Shown: positions 22,129 to 32,759 of the stretch, one piece after another | Numbering within the stretch: the stretch's first letter is position 1 | Layout of the letters: each line of letters begins with the position of its first letter | Source: Phaeoceros laevis | Taxonomy: Eukaryota > Anthocerotophyta > Anthocerotopsida > Notothyladales | DNA: 41,957 bases | Direction of reading: 5' to 3' | Assembly (NCBI GenBank): GCA_049999765.1 | Contig: JBNGIQ010006128.1 | Coordinates: 1 to 41,957 of the forward strand | Program-made: the position numbers and the translations under genes | Notes under the pieces: generated by a model | What the model was told of the DNA's origin: nothing | The model's database searches: none | What the model saw: only the letters and a program-made list of their open reading frames with translations

Positions 22129-23010
22129 CGCAGGTCTATAAGGGAATTTCTCATTTGGAGTCTCTCGTCCTCTGTCTTTGGTGAATGCTCCGTACTTAGC
22201 TTCTCACCTACTGCAATGGGAGTGGGTGCAGGCTTACAGTCCACCATTTTGAATCTGGCTGAGATCTGACTGATATATTGCGGCTGATGTATTAAAACGG
22301 AGTGTGTGGCAAGGTTTTGTAATATCTCGATGCTGAGAAACCATGTAAGCTTACTGAGGTCTGTCATTGAAAACTCCGATGTAAGTATAGCTTTTACCTT
22401 GGCCATTAGTTTTGGATTGCTTGCAATGAGGATTGCATCATCCACATACAGTGCTAGGTACACTACTCCACTACCATCTTCAAGCTTATAAACATTCGAG
22501 TCAGCCTCGCTTTGTACGAAGCCCGACTTCTTTAAATATGTGTCAATCCTGTTGTACAAGGCACGTGGTGATTGTTTCAAGCCATAGATGGTCTTGATCA
22601 ATTTACATACCTTCCAAGGGTGCTTTGGGTCCACAAAACCCTTTGGCTGACACTTTTTTTTTTTTCCAGGGTTCCATTCAGGAAAGCAGTCTTGACATCC
22701 ATGTGTTCCATGGCATAGTCCCTCTGGGCAGCTGTAGCAAATAGAGTGCATACAGATGTAACTCTCACAATGGGAGAGAATGTTTTGGTATAGTCAAGTC
22801 CTTCAACCTGACTGTAGTCCCTAGCTACAAGTCTTGCTTTATACCGAGATATGGTTCCATCTGCTGCAAACTTCTTCTTAAATACCCACTTACACGTGAC
22901 TGCTTTTCTGCTAGGAGGCAAGTCCACTAGTTGCCATGTTCTATTGTCAATTAACGATTGATACTCTAAATCAATGGCTACCTTCCATTTAGCAGCTTCT
23001 AATGAGTTGA
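22116..23010 (-). pseudogene. Copia 2 reverse transcriptase
   Basis: Copies element RNA into DNA. Motifs in order: LEYQSLIDNRTWQLVDLP, CKWVFKKKFAADGTISRYKARL, MDVKTAFLNG, GFVDPKHPWKVCKLIKTIYGL followed by KQSPRA, then ALYVDDAILIAS (YVDD near 22438-22448) and the connection region. A frame change at about 22652-22663 coincides with an A run on the sense strand, where the usual EEIYM(R/Q)QP residues are lost. This may be polymerase slippage. Confidence 0.85.
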
Positions 23011-23099
23011 TTGCTTCCTTGTAGGAGAGTGGCTCGCCCAAGTTCTCTGGATTGCTATCCTCTTGAACAAGGAAGAAAGAATACGTTAAAGGTTTGTTG

Positions 23100-24613
23100 A
23101 CCCACTCATCTGGAGATGCTGTGTGATAATGCACACTCCTCCTTGGCTGAGCAGGCTCCTGCGCTGGTTGTGCATCCAGAGATGCATCAATGGATGTATG
23201 CTGTGCCCCTTTAGGTTCTGAATCATACTCCTCCATGTGCTCATTATGTGAGCCATGTGTATTGACATGCTCCGACGCTGCAGGTACTCCATCATCCTCG
23301 GGAAAGATACTTATAGGCACAGGCTCATGTGCTGCAAGTACTGCTGGAGGTACAATGATTGCCGGAGATACTGCAACTGCTGTAATAGCTGTAATAGGAG
23401 TGAGACTAGCAGACTGATACAAAGAGTCATCAGGTTCAACATATGGCTCACTCGTGGATGCCTCTTCTTCAGGCAAGGGCTGCAGCGGAGCTGAAGGAAA
23501 AGTTAACAACAGCTGCTCATGGAATATGACACTTCGTGAGTGTGTGACTGCCTTGGAATCGGGACCGAACAATTTATATCCTTTTATGCCTTCAGTATAG
23601 CCCATAAATACATACTTCCTCGCTTTGTAATCAAGCTTCACCCTCTGGTCTTTAGATAAGTGGGCATAGGCACGTGATCCAAATATTCGAAGATGATTGA
23701 TGCGAGGTTTGTAAGTAGTCCAACGCTCGTATGGAGTTGCATCTGGAAATACACTTGTAGGCAGTCTGTTGCGGATATAGGCAGCAGTGGAAACTACTTC
23801 AGCCCAATAGCCACGTGAGAGGCCTGCCTACTTGAGCATGGATTTTGCCTGCACTTGGGTATGTCGGTTACTGATCTCAGCAATGGGATTCTGAGACTAA
23901 GTATATGGAGTTGTCAACTGGCGAGCTATGCCTTGGCTCTTACAGAAATCAACAAAAGCGTCGGAGGTATATTCGCCTCCATTATCACTTCTTAAGGTTT
24001 TAAGCAAGCCTCCTGTATGCCTTTCAGCATAGGTGACATACTCCTCAAAGCATGCGAGGGCTGACTCTTTTGTTTAATCAGCTAAACCGTAATGTACCGA
24101 CTCCAATCATCTATGAAGGAGAGGAAATATCGTGCACCACCGAAGGAAACAGTGGACATAGGTCCAAAATATCTGAATGAACCAGCTCAAGCACTTTGGT
24201 AGCTCTCATGGGGTTGTTGTCCTTATAAGGTGCACGGTGATGCTTGCCGAAGAGACAAGCCTCACAAAATTGTTTGTCGGCAATCTTCAGCATGAACTTT
24301 CCTCGACAACGTTACTGCTTACCATTGCCTTGAGTTTATCAAAGTTAGTGTGGCCTAACCTGCAGTGCCACAACAGTGTATCCCTCTCTGCCAGCTGTGC
24401 TTGTGTGAGGTTAACTACAGGTCTGCCCAACTTGTATTGTATATCCAGCTGGTACAGGTTGTGTGTAGGTGTGCCTAGGGCTACAACCTTGCCATCGTTC
24501 TGCTGGTCGGTGACATGACATTCTCCACCAATAAAGGACGTGCTCAGCATGTGTTGTGTGTCCAGAAGGAAGACTGAAACTAAATTCTTTACCATTACTG
24601 GTACATGTAGCAC
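23100..24613 (-). pseudogene. Copia 2 pre-integrase and integrase
   Basis: Pre-integrase LLWHCRLGHTNFDKLKAMV, zinc-binding CEACLFGKHHRAPYK and the first catalytic Asp in ELVHSDI are at 24111-24613 in two frames. Further on are LRSDNGGEYTSDAFVDF (second Asp) and NPIAEISN (Glu), so all three catalytic residues can be traced. TAG codons interrupt at PYT-stop-SQNP and MLK-stop-AGLS, and the FIDDWSRY region is frameshifted. The C-terminal RKYVFMGYTEGIKGYKLF block and a long acidic linker (23100-23560) lead to RT. Confidence 0.8.
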
Positions 24614-24623
24614 ATCGACTAAC

Positions 24624-24830
24624 TCAATTGTGGCCCCACTGGTAAGGATAACAGGTACAAATCCTTACACCTACAATGGGCAGCCCATGGTCGTCTTCTA
24701 ACAACAGTATCTTTCCTCTTGGCACCTTTCTGTATGAGGAGAAGGCAGATTGTATATGGCATATGTGAGAGGAGGCACCTGAGTCCAGGTACCACGCATG
24801 TCGGAATTGTGGTGTTGACACTATATTCAC
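24624..24830 (-). pseudogene. Copia 2 protease
   Basis: The aspartic protease active site is intact as HAWYLDSGASSHICH. The frame ends at 24624 after a shifted tail where GTVPILL would be expected, so the domain is broken downstream of the active site. It follows the Gag zinc knuckle directly, as in other copia polyproteins. Confidence 0.8.
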
Positions 24831-26040
24831 AGCAAGGAGTGTGGGAGACTTCCGTACTGCAACATCGCTCTCAAGTGGTGCTGTACGGTGAGGTTCATTC
24901 GCCTTTTTCTTCCGGCAGTCTGCCTCCTAGTGTCCAGGTATGAGGCACCAATAACACGGGCCTTTCTTTTTAGCAGCTGGTGTTGCATTAGGCCTTCGTC
25001 TGTTACTAGTACTCGCACTTGAATTTTTGTATTGCCCTTGTGAAGGCTGACGGAATGGCTGCCTCTTAGAGCTCTTATTTGCATACAGAGCTCTATTAGA
25101 GGGCTCCCCTGGAGGAGGTACCGCTCTTGCTTGATATTCTTGTGGACTCCTCCTCCAAGAGGGCTCCAATAAGGTCGGACAATGCAATTGCAGGGGTCTG
25201 GCTTGCAGGTGTAGCCTGAGATATTGTTCTAAGGTGCGTAGAGTGATTACCGATGAAAGTCCTATAGCTGTCAGGTAATGACAAGAGTAATGTGACAGCT
25301 GCTTGCATTTCAGTGGTCGTTGTACCACTTGAGGTTAGTTTAGACCTTAACGACCTAAACTTAATGATATGTTGCTCGACAAAGTCATGTTCTCGCATTT
25401 TGAGATTATAAAATGACCTTGTAGCACATACCATTGAAGACCCATTAGTGACTCTATAGATCTGTGCCAGGGAGTTCTTTTTGCCTTGGTTGTTTTAGCA
25501 TCCTGAGTGTGATGCATCATGGAACCATCTAGTGTTGACTAGATAATTCCAAGGGCCCGCAAGTCGCGTTTAACCCATGCATCTATTGTTGCTTGAGCTG
25601 TTCCTTGTGCAGGCGTGGGTTCAGTTCTGGTATCAACAGGCCACAGATCATGTTCCTTAAGGATGGTTTGTACTCGTAGTGCCCATATGTCATACTTGGT
25701 ACCACTAAACCCATCCTTCTCCTTAAAATCAATCTTCATGTTGTTCACCGTAGTATTGTGTGTTACTGCCCCTTGTGCCATATTGTGTATAGCCTGAGAG
25801 GCTAAGGAAGCTCTTAGTGCGTGTGCTAATAAAGTTGCCCTAGTGGCCTGCTGTGTGTGAGAGGTTTGTGCACCAAACTGTGGGCCTGAATTACTTGAGT
25901 GTGCATCAGGAAGTGATCTCTTAAAGGATTGCAAGGGAATCTACTGCTAAGGCAAACTCAGAAGCTCCTCTGCCATTGCCCTTGCCGCGTCCTCTACCTC
26001 GACCACGTGGATTCCTTGTGCCACGACCTCTGTATGACAT
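24831..26040 (-). pseudogene. Copia 2 Gag
   Basis: The best start is ATG at 26040, giving MSYRGRGTRNPRGRGRGRG, a very basic N-terminus comparable to MSSRGRRNRIPLRK of copia 4. A frameshift near 25930 leads to a frame with NMKIDFKEKDGFSGTKYDIW (Gag core), stopped at 25539-25541 after RALGII. Further pieces are REHDFVEQHIIKFRSLRSKL, EMQAAVTLLLSLPDSYRTFI and LSDLIGALLEEESTR. The zinc knuckle is CYWCLIPGH, a TAG, then EADC. Gag forms the virus-like particle; this copy is broken several times. Confidence 0.8.
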
Positions 26041-26056
26041 CCGAAGATATTAACTC

Positions 26057-26886
26057 TCACAAACGGTACTCATTCCTCCTGCTGCATGTAGGTTGCGCAC
26101 TGTGTATGTTCTTGCTGTAATCATTTTGTGCCGTTGATGGTCTGCGTGCTCCTTGCCAGAGTTTAACTCCTCGACAGTTCTTGGGAGATGCAGATCGTGG
26201 TATGGCGACACAGAAATCAATGTGTGTAGCAAGAACCTCAATCCTTCTACTATTTTCTATGACTCTGTCTGTAAGGTCCCGCAATTGATCCCTTGTTCTA
26301 CAGCCCACCGACTTGATAAGGTTGTATAGTTCAACTAATAGCTGATCACGAGGAGAAGGAAAAGAATTGTATGAATCAGCACATTGATGACTCAAAGAAG
26401 ACCCTCTATCCGTGAGTTTCTTTGCGCTTGCATTCGAAATGTGTTGAGCTCTTTCTATCTTTTCACGCACTTCTTTTCTAAGATGTGCTAAGGAATCTTT
26501 AGGGATTGACTGCGTTTGCTTGTTGGTTGTGATTGTGCTAGACTCGTCAACAGGCTTTGGTGTGTTTGCCACAAAATAGTCTTATCAACCGACGATGCTC
26601 AGCAAAAATTTCAGCCAACATGCGGTTGTACGCAGCGACAGATTTACTAGGACGTGCAAGATCCGGGTCTGCAGGCAGGTTTGCTCTGCGATTCCTCCGT
26701 CTTGGCATGTCGCCTATCGTAGTGGTAAATTGCATCAGCAAGGAATGTATCTGCCGTGACGCCTAATCTGACCAGTGCGACTCCTAGCGCAGTCATGAAG
26801 CTTTTAAATTTCTCATGACTGAAAGTTCTAATGCAAACTTTTGTTGTGCAGAAATCACAGTGACCAGATGGCGAGGCAGGTTCCAT
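26057..26886 (-). pseudogene. Extra leader ORF between primer-binding site and Gag of copia 2
   Basis: Three overlapping frames on the element sense strand (26886-26647, 26741-26547 and 26572-26057) look like one gene of roughly 270 codons broken by two frameshifts. It starts with an ATG inside the primer-binding site: the residues MEPASPSGHCDFCTTKVC include a Cys-x2-Cys pair and a further Cys. An Arg-rich block PRRRNRRANLP and a long charged, helical region (SLAHLRKEVREKIERAQHIS; LLVELYNLIKSVGCRTRDQL) follow. It is not Gag, and Gag starts after it at 26040. No family recognised; a nucleic-acid-binding or accessory role is only a guess. Confidence 0.5.
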
Positions 26887-26898
26887 GCTCTAATACCA
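26884..26898 (-). other. Primer-binding site of copia 2
   Basis: The sense strand reads TGGTATTAGAGCATG immediately inside the 5' LTR. This is one change from TGGTATCAGAGCATGG, the complement of the initiator Met tRNA 3' end used by many plant copia elements. Confidence 0.85.
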
Positions 26899-27129
26899 TA
26901 GAGAGTTTAGGCAGGATCGAGAGAGTAGAATAGGAAAGATTGGATTATGGTCTCGAGGACCGTGTGGCCTTAAAGGCCGTGAGTGTGGCGTTTCACGGGG
27001 ACGTGAAACCCAACCGTCATACGTCGCAATGTTACAAAATGTGATGTCTCTATGAAACGTGATGACATTTCATATCTAGCCTATTAAACTAATTAAATAT
27101 GATTTGATTAATCTGTCTACTTAATAACT
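26899..27129 (-). repeat. 5' LTR of copia 2, outer end missing
   Basis: Matches 20591-20821 closely, including GGCCTTAAAGGCC, GTTTCACGGGGACGTGAAAC (near-palindromic) and ATTAAATATGATTTRATTAAT. It lacks the terminal 30 or so bases present in the left LTR; the sequence changes at 27130 to repeat R. Confidence 0.85.
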
Positions 27130-27300
27130 ACAGGACCCAGGTCTGCCAATGGACCACCAGAAACCTGGGCCATGATACTTCTTTGGCACTGATGAAGGAG
27201 AAGTGGAAGTCTGTACTAACCATACAGATGCCTGCTCTGCGAATCGAGATTGATAAGATGGCAAAAAGTGGTATTTTTTGGCGCTCTTGAGCAATCCGTG
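27130..27300 (-). repeat. Dispersed repeat family R, copy 3
   Basis: In reverse orientation it has ATACCACTTTTTGCCATCTT, CAGAGCAGGCATCTGTATGG, TCCTTCATCAGTGCCAAAGA and GTTTCTGGTGGTCCATTGGC followed by AGACCTGGGTCC. It joins the truncated copia 2 LTR without a gap. Confidence 0.7.
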
Positions 27301-29439
27301 CACTAATCTCTCTATGGTTGCTTGCTATGTCAATAATGATCATGGCCTGCACACAAAATGATCAAAGGAAGACTTCAGCAACCCTGTTTGCGGACAGCCA
27401 CTCCTATCAGATCATAAAGCAATGAGAATTACCTAGATTCGGTGGAGGACACTTGAAAAACTTTGTTTTCTCTCGTCTCTTGCAACTTACCTGCTGGGTC
27501 AGCATCGTGGAGCATCAAGCTGAGTCCAAAAGCCATCACGACACATCTGGGAACCTGCACAAGGCCATACAGACCTGTCACAATGCACAGCTTTAGCTGG
27601 GACCTTGAAGGAGGCAATGTTACACCTCATTTTTTCAGTCATAAACATTCATTGTCAAAATCAGATACTGGAAAACGTGTGTGTGTGTATCCCGGGAATA
27701 TTGCGTTTGCGGTATGTACGTGTTGTGTGTTACAGCAAGTATGTATATTAAAAAAAGACATGACTTGTCTAAATATATATTGGGGATGGCTACATGTGCA
27801 GGATCTGCACGTGGATACAAAACATGCATCTAATTTCCAGTTTCCAGAACCTACGAGATAATTAGGACAACCGACTGCTGTCTCTATCAGGTATTCAGGT
27901 CATGTTGTATTTTCTTTTACAACTAAATGATGGCCTTGACGGGATGACTTTCCGGGACCCGTCAATAAACATTTTGACATGTTGCCAACATGTTTAGGAT
28001 GGTGCTATAGAGTTATATGCAGACTGACTGCCAGGACCTGGCGTCCATACCGCCCAGCATCACATTTAGTGCACCAAGTCCTTTGACGGTTGTAGTAAAC
28101 AGCTGGCTGGCCAGAAATTAGCCACGCTGTTTAGCCTAGTTTTACTACCTTGCTTCCCATGCCGCCATTGTCATATACAATTTTTTAAGGATCAGTTCTT
28201 GCCAAGTATGCAGCCGATTCTTTATTACACTTGGCCAACAGTCTCTATATGAAGAGCCTCAGAGTCTCAATGCCTCAGTGTCTCATTTTCGCTCCCCTGC
28301 CTTCTGCTCTCCTGCTCTCCTACCCACCTGCCTTGCTGGCCCCCTACCCTCCTGCCTTCCTGCCCTCCTGCCCTCCTGCATTCTTGCCCTCCTGACTTCA
28401 GTTTGCCTCAAAGCTGGTTGCCCTCTGCCTCACAGCTTGTGTCCTCTGTCCCCCCTATGTACCTCTTTTCCTGGTGTCTGATACCTCCCCTTTGTGCCTC
28501 CTTCCCTGTTTGCCTCGGTTCTGCAGCCAGGAGTGAGTCATTCACAACAAGGGGTAAGCAACTTTACGACGGCGTTGTAATAATTTTACGCCGTTTTTTT
28601 TACTGCGGGGGAGTAAATGGTGCAAATTGTTAACAATGGCTAAGTAAATCGCTGTAATTTTCGTAGTAACGTATTGTAACCGTCATTTTTTGTCATTTTC
28701 CTTCGTCACTGCCGTTTAGGGTTTCTGGTTTACTATGCATTTACTTTGACCTCACCGGCGCGGTCGCGAGAAGCACTTGTGTGCGGCTGTGCGGCCGTCT
28801 CGGATTCGGTGGAAAACCAGATGTTTTGCTCCCTGTGCGTGTGAAAAGGTCAGATTTTAGAGCGGGCGGGGTTCAAATGCCCAGTTTTTCCCGCCCATGG
28901 TGCCATAAAGGCCTGGCTCACCCCCATGCGCCTGGCTTCTCTTGTTGAAATTGTGTTGAAGGGTTGGTTAACCTGACACACATTTCTTTGCACTCTTAGG
29001 TAGCTACTGGCCAGCTTCTTTGGCTGTCCAGCTTTTAGAAATCGTGTTAGTAACATGTCTTGTTTTAAAAGGGACTTGAAAGCAGAATTTTCCAGCAAAT
29101 GCCTAGACAAGGCTGTCTACCTGCAAAGCCTAGACATGGCTGCAGACCACAAACAAACTGCAGCATGACTCTTACGCTATCCAGTCGTCAAAAAAGCAAA
29201 ATCAAGCAAAGCACATCTGTGGTCTCTGCTAGTGCATCATTGCTTCATGCCTCTTTCCAAGTAAAAATGGGTCCCACTTCATGACTTTTTGGTAAAAATG
29301 TGCTTTTGGCATTGCAAGTGTAATCTTTCCTGAAAGATGTTGAAATGCTGATTCTAGGTCAAGGGCAAGTCCTTGTCTAAGGAAATGTCATAGGTACCTG
29401 GTCAGATGACGTTGGTCCCTTCTATGTATGTATATCAAG
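27301..29439. other. No gene recognised; short repeats
   Basis: A TG/CG-rich piece at 27672-27740 (GTGTGTATCCCGGGAATATT) resembles the CA/TG family. A hairpin ACGGCGT / ACGCCGT with a 12-nt loop lies at 28569-28594. The pyrimidine tract is listed separately. Frames are short and unrecognised. Confidence 0.4.
28265..28520 (+). repeat. Pyrimidine-rich minisatellite-like tract
   Basis: Repeated CCTGCC, CTCCTGC and CCCTCCTG units with almost no purines except G in TGC, for example 28300-28400. A 67-codon open frame here is a by-product of the repeat. Confidence 0.7.
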
Positions 29440-29610
29440 CAAACACACACCCGGTGTTCCTGGGTTGTGTGTGTGTCTCCTTTTTTGGTATGTATGGCAT
29501 ACTAAAAAATGGTGTGTAAGAACCGAATCTGGCGTTTTATTCATTGCTTTGCTACTTTTCCATTGTCAGCATTTACTAGCCCTGACTAGTATTTTTGCAA
29601 GGCTTCTTGC
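29440..29610 (+). repeat. CA/TG hairpin repeat, copy X2
   Basis: ACACACACCCGGTGTTCCTG then GGTTGTGTGTGTGTCT, followed by TATGTATGGCATAC, a CGAATCTG block and TTTACTAGCCCTGACTAGTR. It matches 41415-41605 in order along about 170 bp. Confidence 0.7.
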
Positions 29611-30039
29611 AAGTACAACATCTCAAGCTTATACTCATGACAAGCTACAAGTATGGTATTCTCTATACTAGTCCTCTGAATGCGCAAACCTGTGTGTATG
29701 TGGTTCATTATCCAAAACAGTATGAATAGACTTTCATGTCTTTAGCGTACATACTGCTAGAAGTTGTTCAATCACCTAGAAATGCCACGTGCCGGTCCTA
29801 TAATCTTGTTTTCGTATTCTGAGAGCCATATGTGACTAATGCCAAACTGCTATTTTTGAGTGGCAGCCTAAGTCCCGCACAGGGCTACTTGATATACTAC
29901 ATGGTCTTTTATGGCTTTCCTTTAAAATACTTTAAGGTTCCATTTGGCTGACACGTTACAGGCATATTTGCTGACTACAGAATGCTTCATGCTGTTTCTT
30001 CTGGACATGGAACGTCACACCGTTTCCACAGCTCACATG

Positions 30040-30115
30040 GCAACATGGTGTGTGTGTGTGTGTGTGACTATTTGAGGAGGTTAACAAGGTCCCATAGAGG
30101 GTCCCCCCCTTGCCC
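30040..30115 (+). repeat. Dispersed TG-linked repeat family Y, copy 2
   Basis: A (TG)n run, then CTATTTGAGGAGGTTAACAA, GGTCCCA and GGGTCCCCCCTTGCCC, as in 15230-15300. Confidence 0.6.
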
Positions 30116-31261
30116 ATATGGTAGACTGGATTGTCTGCATTGTCCAATTGCCTGATGTTAGTTGTCCAATCATCGGAAATACGCATGGAACTGTCGGGAA
30201 TGGCCTCAGGTACCCAAGTTTTTTGCCTTTGTGCTGGCTGTCTTAAATGCCATGAGCTTTTCTGCAGCTGACGGTGCAACCTTGGGATTCTTTCTGACAT
30301 TGGCTCTTACTGAAAATAATCTGTGCATGCTGTACAATGGACTGGGCTTGCTCTGAATCTTGATACTAAGCCACGCCAAAGCCATAACAACCGGAAAGAC
30401 TATTTTCTTGTTGGCACAGGCATTTGACGGCTATACGTGGACCTATCCGCTGCTGAACACCTGCTAAACTTATCTCTCTGTACCATTGAACCTGGTGTTG
30501 GCCAAGTCTCAGCCAAGCAGTTTGTTCCGAATCCCTGGGATTCTGAAAGATTACCATGTCTAAAAACGGGTATTCCAACTCAACTTGGTGGCCATCATTC
30601 AATGATGAGTGAGAAACGATATCATTTGGCCAGCTATAGCCTAGCAGCAAGTTTCCCGCGCTAACACTCCTTTGAGACCTTATAAAGCCTCCACCCCTAG
30701 TTGCAATACCACCAGTATTCTCTATTCCACTTTCTTACCCTTCGTCCACAACACTCCCTGCGATAGACTTCATTCCCTGCAAGGCTGCATCAACATAGTC
30801 TCAGTTCGTGAACTGAGGATATAGCACATTTGGTCTAGATGACCCAGCAGGTGCTCTCGTGGTACCTTGTACTTTTTTGTTGCAAGTTTCAGTTGCTTTG
30901 TTTGCCATATCGATTTCTGGAAGGTGCCTTTCTGAAAGCCTTGGCGGCTCCTGATCTATTGTACTGTACCTGAAGCATCACATCAATTGGTTCAATTGGA
31001 TGTGCACTAACCAAACTGCTATCTGATGCAAGTGAGTACTAGTGAGATGGACTTGCGGACACATACCTGGCCTGCTGGACTGGCAATCATTCTTTTACAG
31101 CCTGGCGTTCGTTTCCTTGGCACCTGTTGCCTTCAAAATGTACTAAGGGCTAGAGATCTCTGGCACCTGTTGCCTGAGATAGCAACCCATGCCAGTTCCA
31201 CATGGTAAAATGGTCTGCTGGTCAACTTAAGGATTTGACATTTTGCGATTGTTTCGAAGTA
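30116..31261. other. No gene recognised
   Basis: The frames at 30366-30650 (minus, 94 codons) and 30437-30664 (plus) overlap and resemble nothing known to me. CTTATAAAG at 30680 is TATA-like, with no linked gene. Confidence 0.4.
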
Positions 31262-31390
31262 CAAAAGTTCTACAGGAGCCAGGTCTACCAATGGCTGCTA
31301 GAAACCTGGTCGGTGAGAGCCCTGTAGTACTGATGAAGGGGGGCTGGAGGTCTGCTCTCACACAGCAGATGCCTGCTGGATGTTTTGCTA
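31262..31390 (-). repeat. Dispersed repeat family R, copy 4
   Basis: The reverse complement reads CAGCAGGCATCTG, a CCCCCTTCATCAGTACT block, GGTTTCTAGCAGCCATTGGT and AGACCTGGCTCCTGTAG. It is more diverged than copies 2 and 3, but the order is kept. Confidence 0.6.
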
Positions 31391-31509
31391 TTATCAAAGG
31401 TGTCGCAAATGCTAGGTATACATTAGATCTTATAGTGTGAGGATGCTGTGTATTGCAAGAACGCAGGGGAACAACAATGATAGCAAAACATCGAGCTTCA
31501 CTTGCCGCA

Positions 31510-31894
31510 ATGCTGTCCGCTAGATTCCTGCCGCTGCTCGGCCTCCTCACTGATCTTCTCAGATGCATTCACATGTGTAGCGGCGCCTTGTTGCACCATG
31601 CCGAGCACTTAACTGCCAGGATTGAGGTCGCAAGGGACTTCTCACCTGCAGCTGTGATTGAAGAAGCCGCTGCAGCTGCGTGGGCTGACAATCACCTATC
31701 CTACGCCGATTCTGAGTATCTATCTCCGGAGCAGAGGAGGCAATTGCTTGATGGACACCATCGCCACGGCTGCACGCTCACCTGCAAGGGCGTGAACTGG
31801 GCACCGGCATCATTCTTATGTCGGCGCTCTGGCTTGAGGTTTCTGTGCGCTTCAATCTCCTACAGCGCACCATCCACCTTCACCAGCCATTACG
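31510..31894 (+). CDS. Antisense ORF downstream of copia 3 RNase H
   Basis: From ATG at 31510 the frame is open with a hydrophobic N-terminus (MLSARFLPLLGLLTDLLRCI), then HLTARIEVARDFSPAAVIEE, an Ala run, and HLSYADSEYLSPEQRRQLLD. The YADSEY...RRQLL block resembles YAGSEF...GRLII of the copia 2 antisense ORF. A candidate 89-nt intron (31895-31983, GTATGG...TTTGCAG) follows a TACG exon end, then a 36-nt segment and another GTATGT donor at 32020. Near 31800 the frame may shift. Identity unknown. Position and weak similarity suggest an element-linked antisense gene; a host remnant is possible. Confidence 0.4.
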
Positions 31895-32061
31895 GTATGG
31901 ATGCATGCTTTCTTCACCATCTTGTGTACCGTGCAGCTGTGTCACTAATCTACTGTTCCGTTTGTGTTTGCGTTGCTTTGCAGTTCCTGACATGCATGTT
32001 GACTCATGAGACTGACCAGGTATGTTCTGGACTGACTCTCATCTGGAAAACCCTATGCATG

Positions 32062-32759
32062 CTAGTTGAGCAACAACAAACTAATATATGCATCTTCTTC
32101 ATCTTCTGTAGGCACAAGGCGAAGACGATGACAGTGCTTCATATGCTGATCCGTTGCCAATGCCTTCGTCAGAATGTCTGCAGGGTTCTCGGACGTGTTG
32201 ACATAATGCAGCTGAATTTCACCTCTTGCCACCACATCACGAATGAAGTGATGGTGGACTTCTATATGTTTAGTCCGCGAGTGAAACACTGGATTGTTTG
32301 CTAACGCAATTGCTCACAGAACAATTTTGTTGCTTCTAGCTGTGTCTGACCAACATCATCCAGGCACCTGCGATCTCGTATTGCCTCCTTGGCAGCAACT
32401 GTAAGAGTTTTGTATTCGGCCTCTGTACTTGAAAGGCAGATATTTGCATTCTTTTTACATGACCACGAGATGGGTCCTCCTGCAATCATAAAAACGTAAG
32501 CAGCTACTGATTTCCTACTGTCAGGGTCTGCTGCCCAGTCACTGTCGCAGAATCCCTCAAGTGCTAATATTTTTCCATCACTCATTCTATACGTGATGCA
32601 GAAACCAGCTGTGTACTTGAGATAGCACATCATACGCTTCCAATGGTCCCTTCCGTAAGCTGCAAGAAACTGTGATACTAGGTGAACGGGAAATGCGACT
32701 ACTAGCTGCCAGCTCCTTAGTGAGCTTGATGCCTGTAGCCAGTGGCATGTTGGATCCAT
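32062..32759 (-). pseudogene. Copia 3 RNase H
   Basis: Seen: LVSQFLAAYGRDHWKRMMCY, GFCDSDWAADPDSRKS, SWSCKKNANICLSSTEAEYK and, in another frame, TKHIEVHHHFIRDVVARGEI with the NPADILTKAL block. A frame change near 32295 removes the DNQSA motif, with TGA in the original frame. The catalytic D (DSD) and E (TEAEY) remain. Ends at the stop 32062-32064. Confidence 0.85.

Larger units (their letters stand above)
20591..27129 (-). mobile_element. Ty1/copia element 2 with two LTRs
   Basis: The most complete element in the window. The 5' LTR is on the right (26899-27129), followed leftward by the primer-binding site, leader ORF, Gag, protease, integrase, RT, RNase H, an antisense ORF, the purine tract and the 3' LTR (20591-20850). 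The LTRs are nearly identical where they overlap. The coding regions carry many stops and frameshifts, so it is not autonomous. The outer end of the 5' LTR is replaced by repeat R copy 3, so the target-site duplication cannot be read. Confidence 0.85.

Noticed and set aside
32112-32304. Third exon of the copia 3 antisense ORF
   Set aside because: This stretch is antisense to well-conserved RNase H coding sequence; the GTAG at 32108-32111 is probably a chance acceptor.
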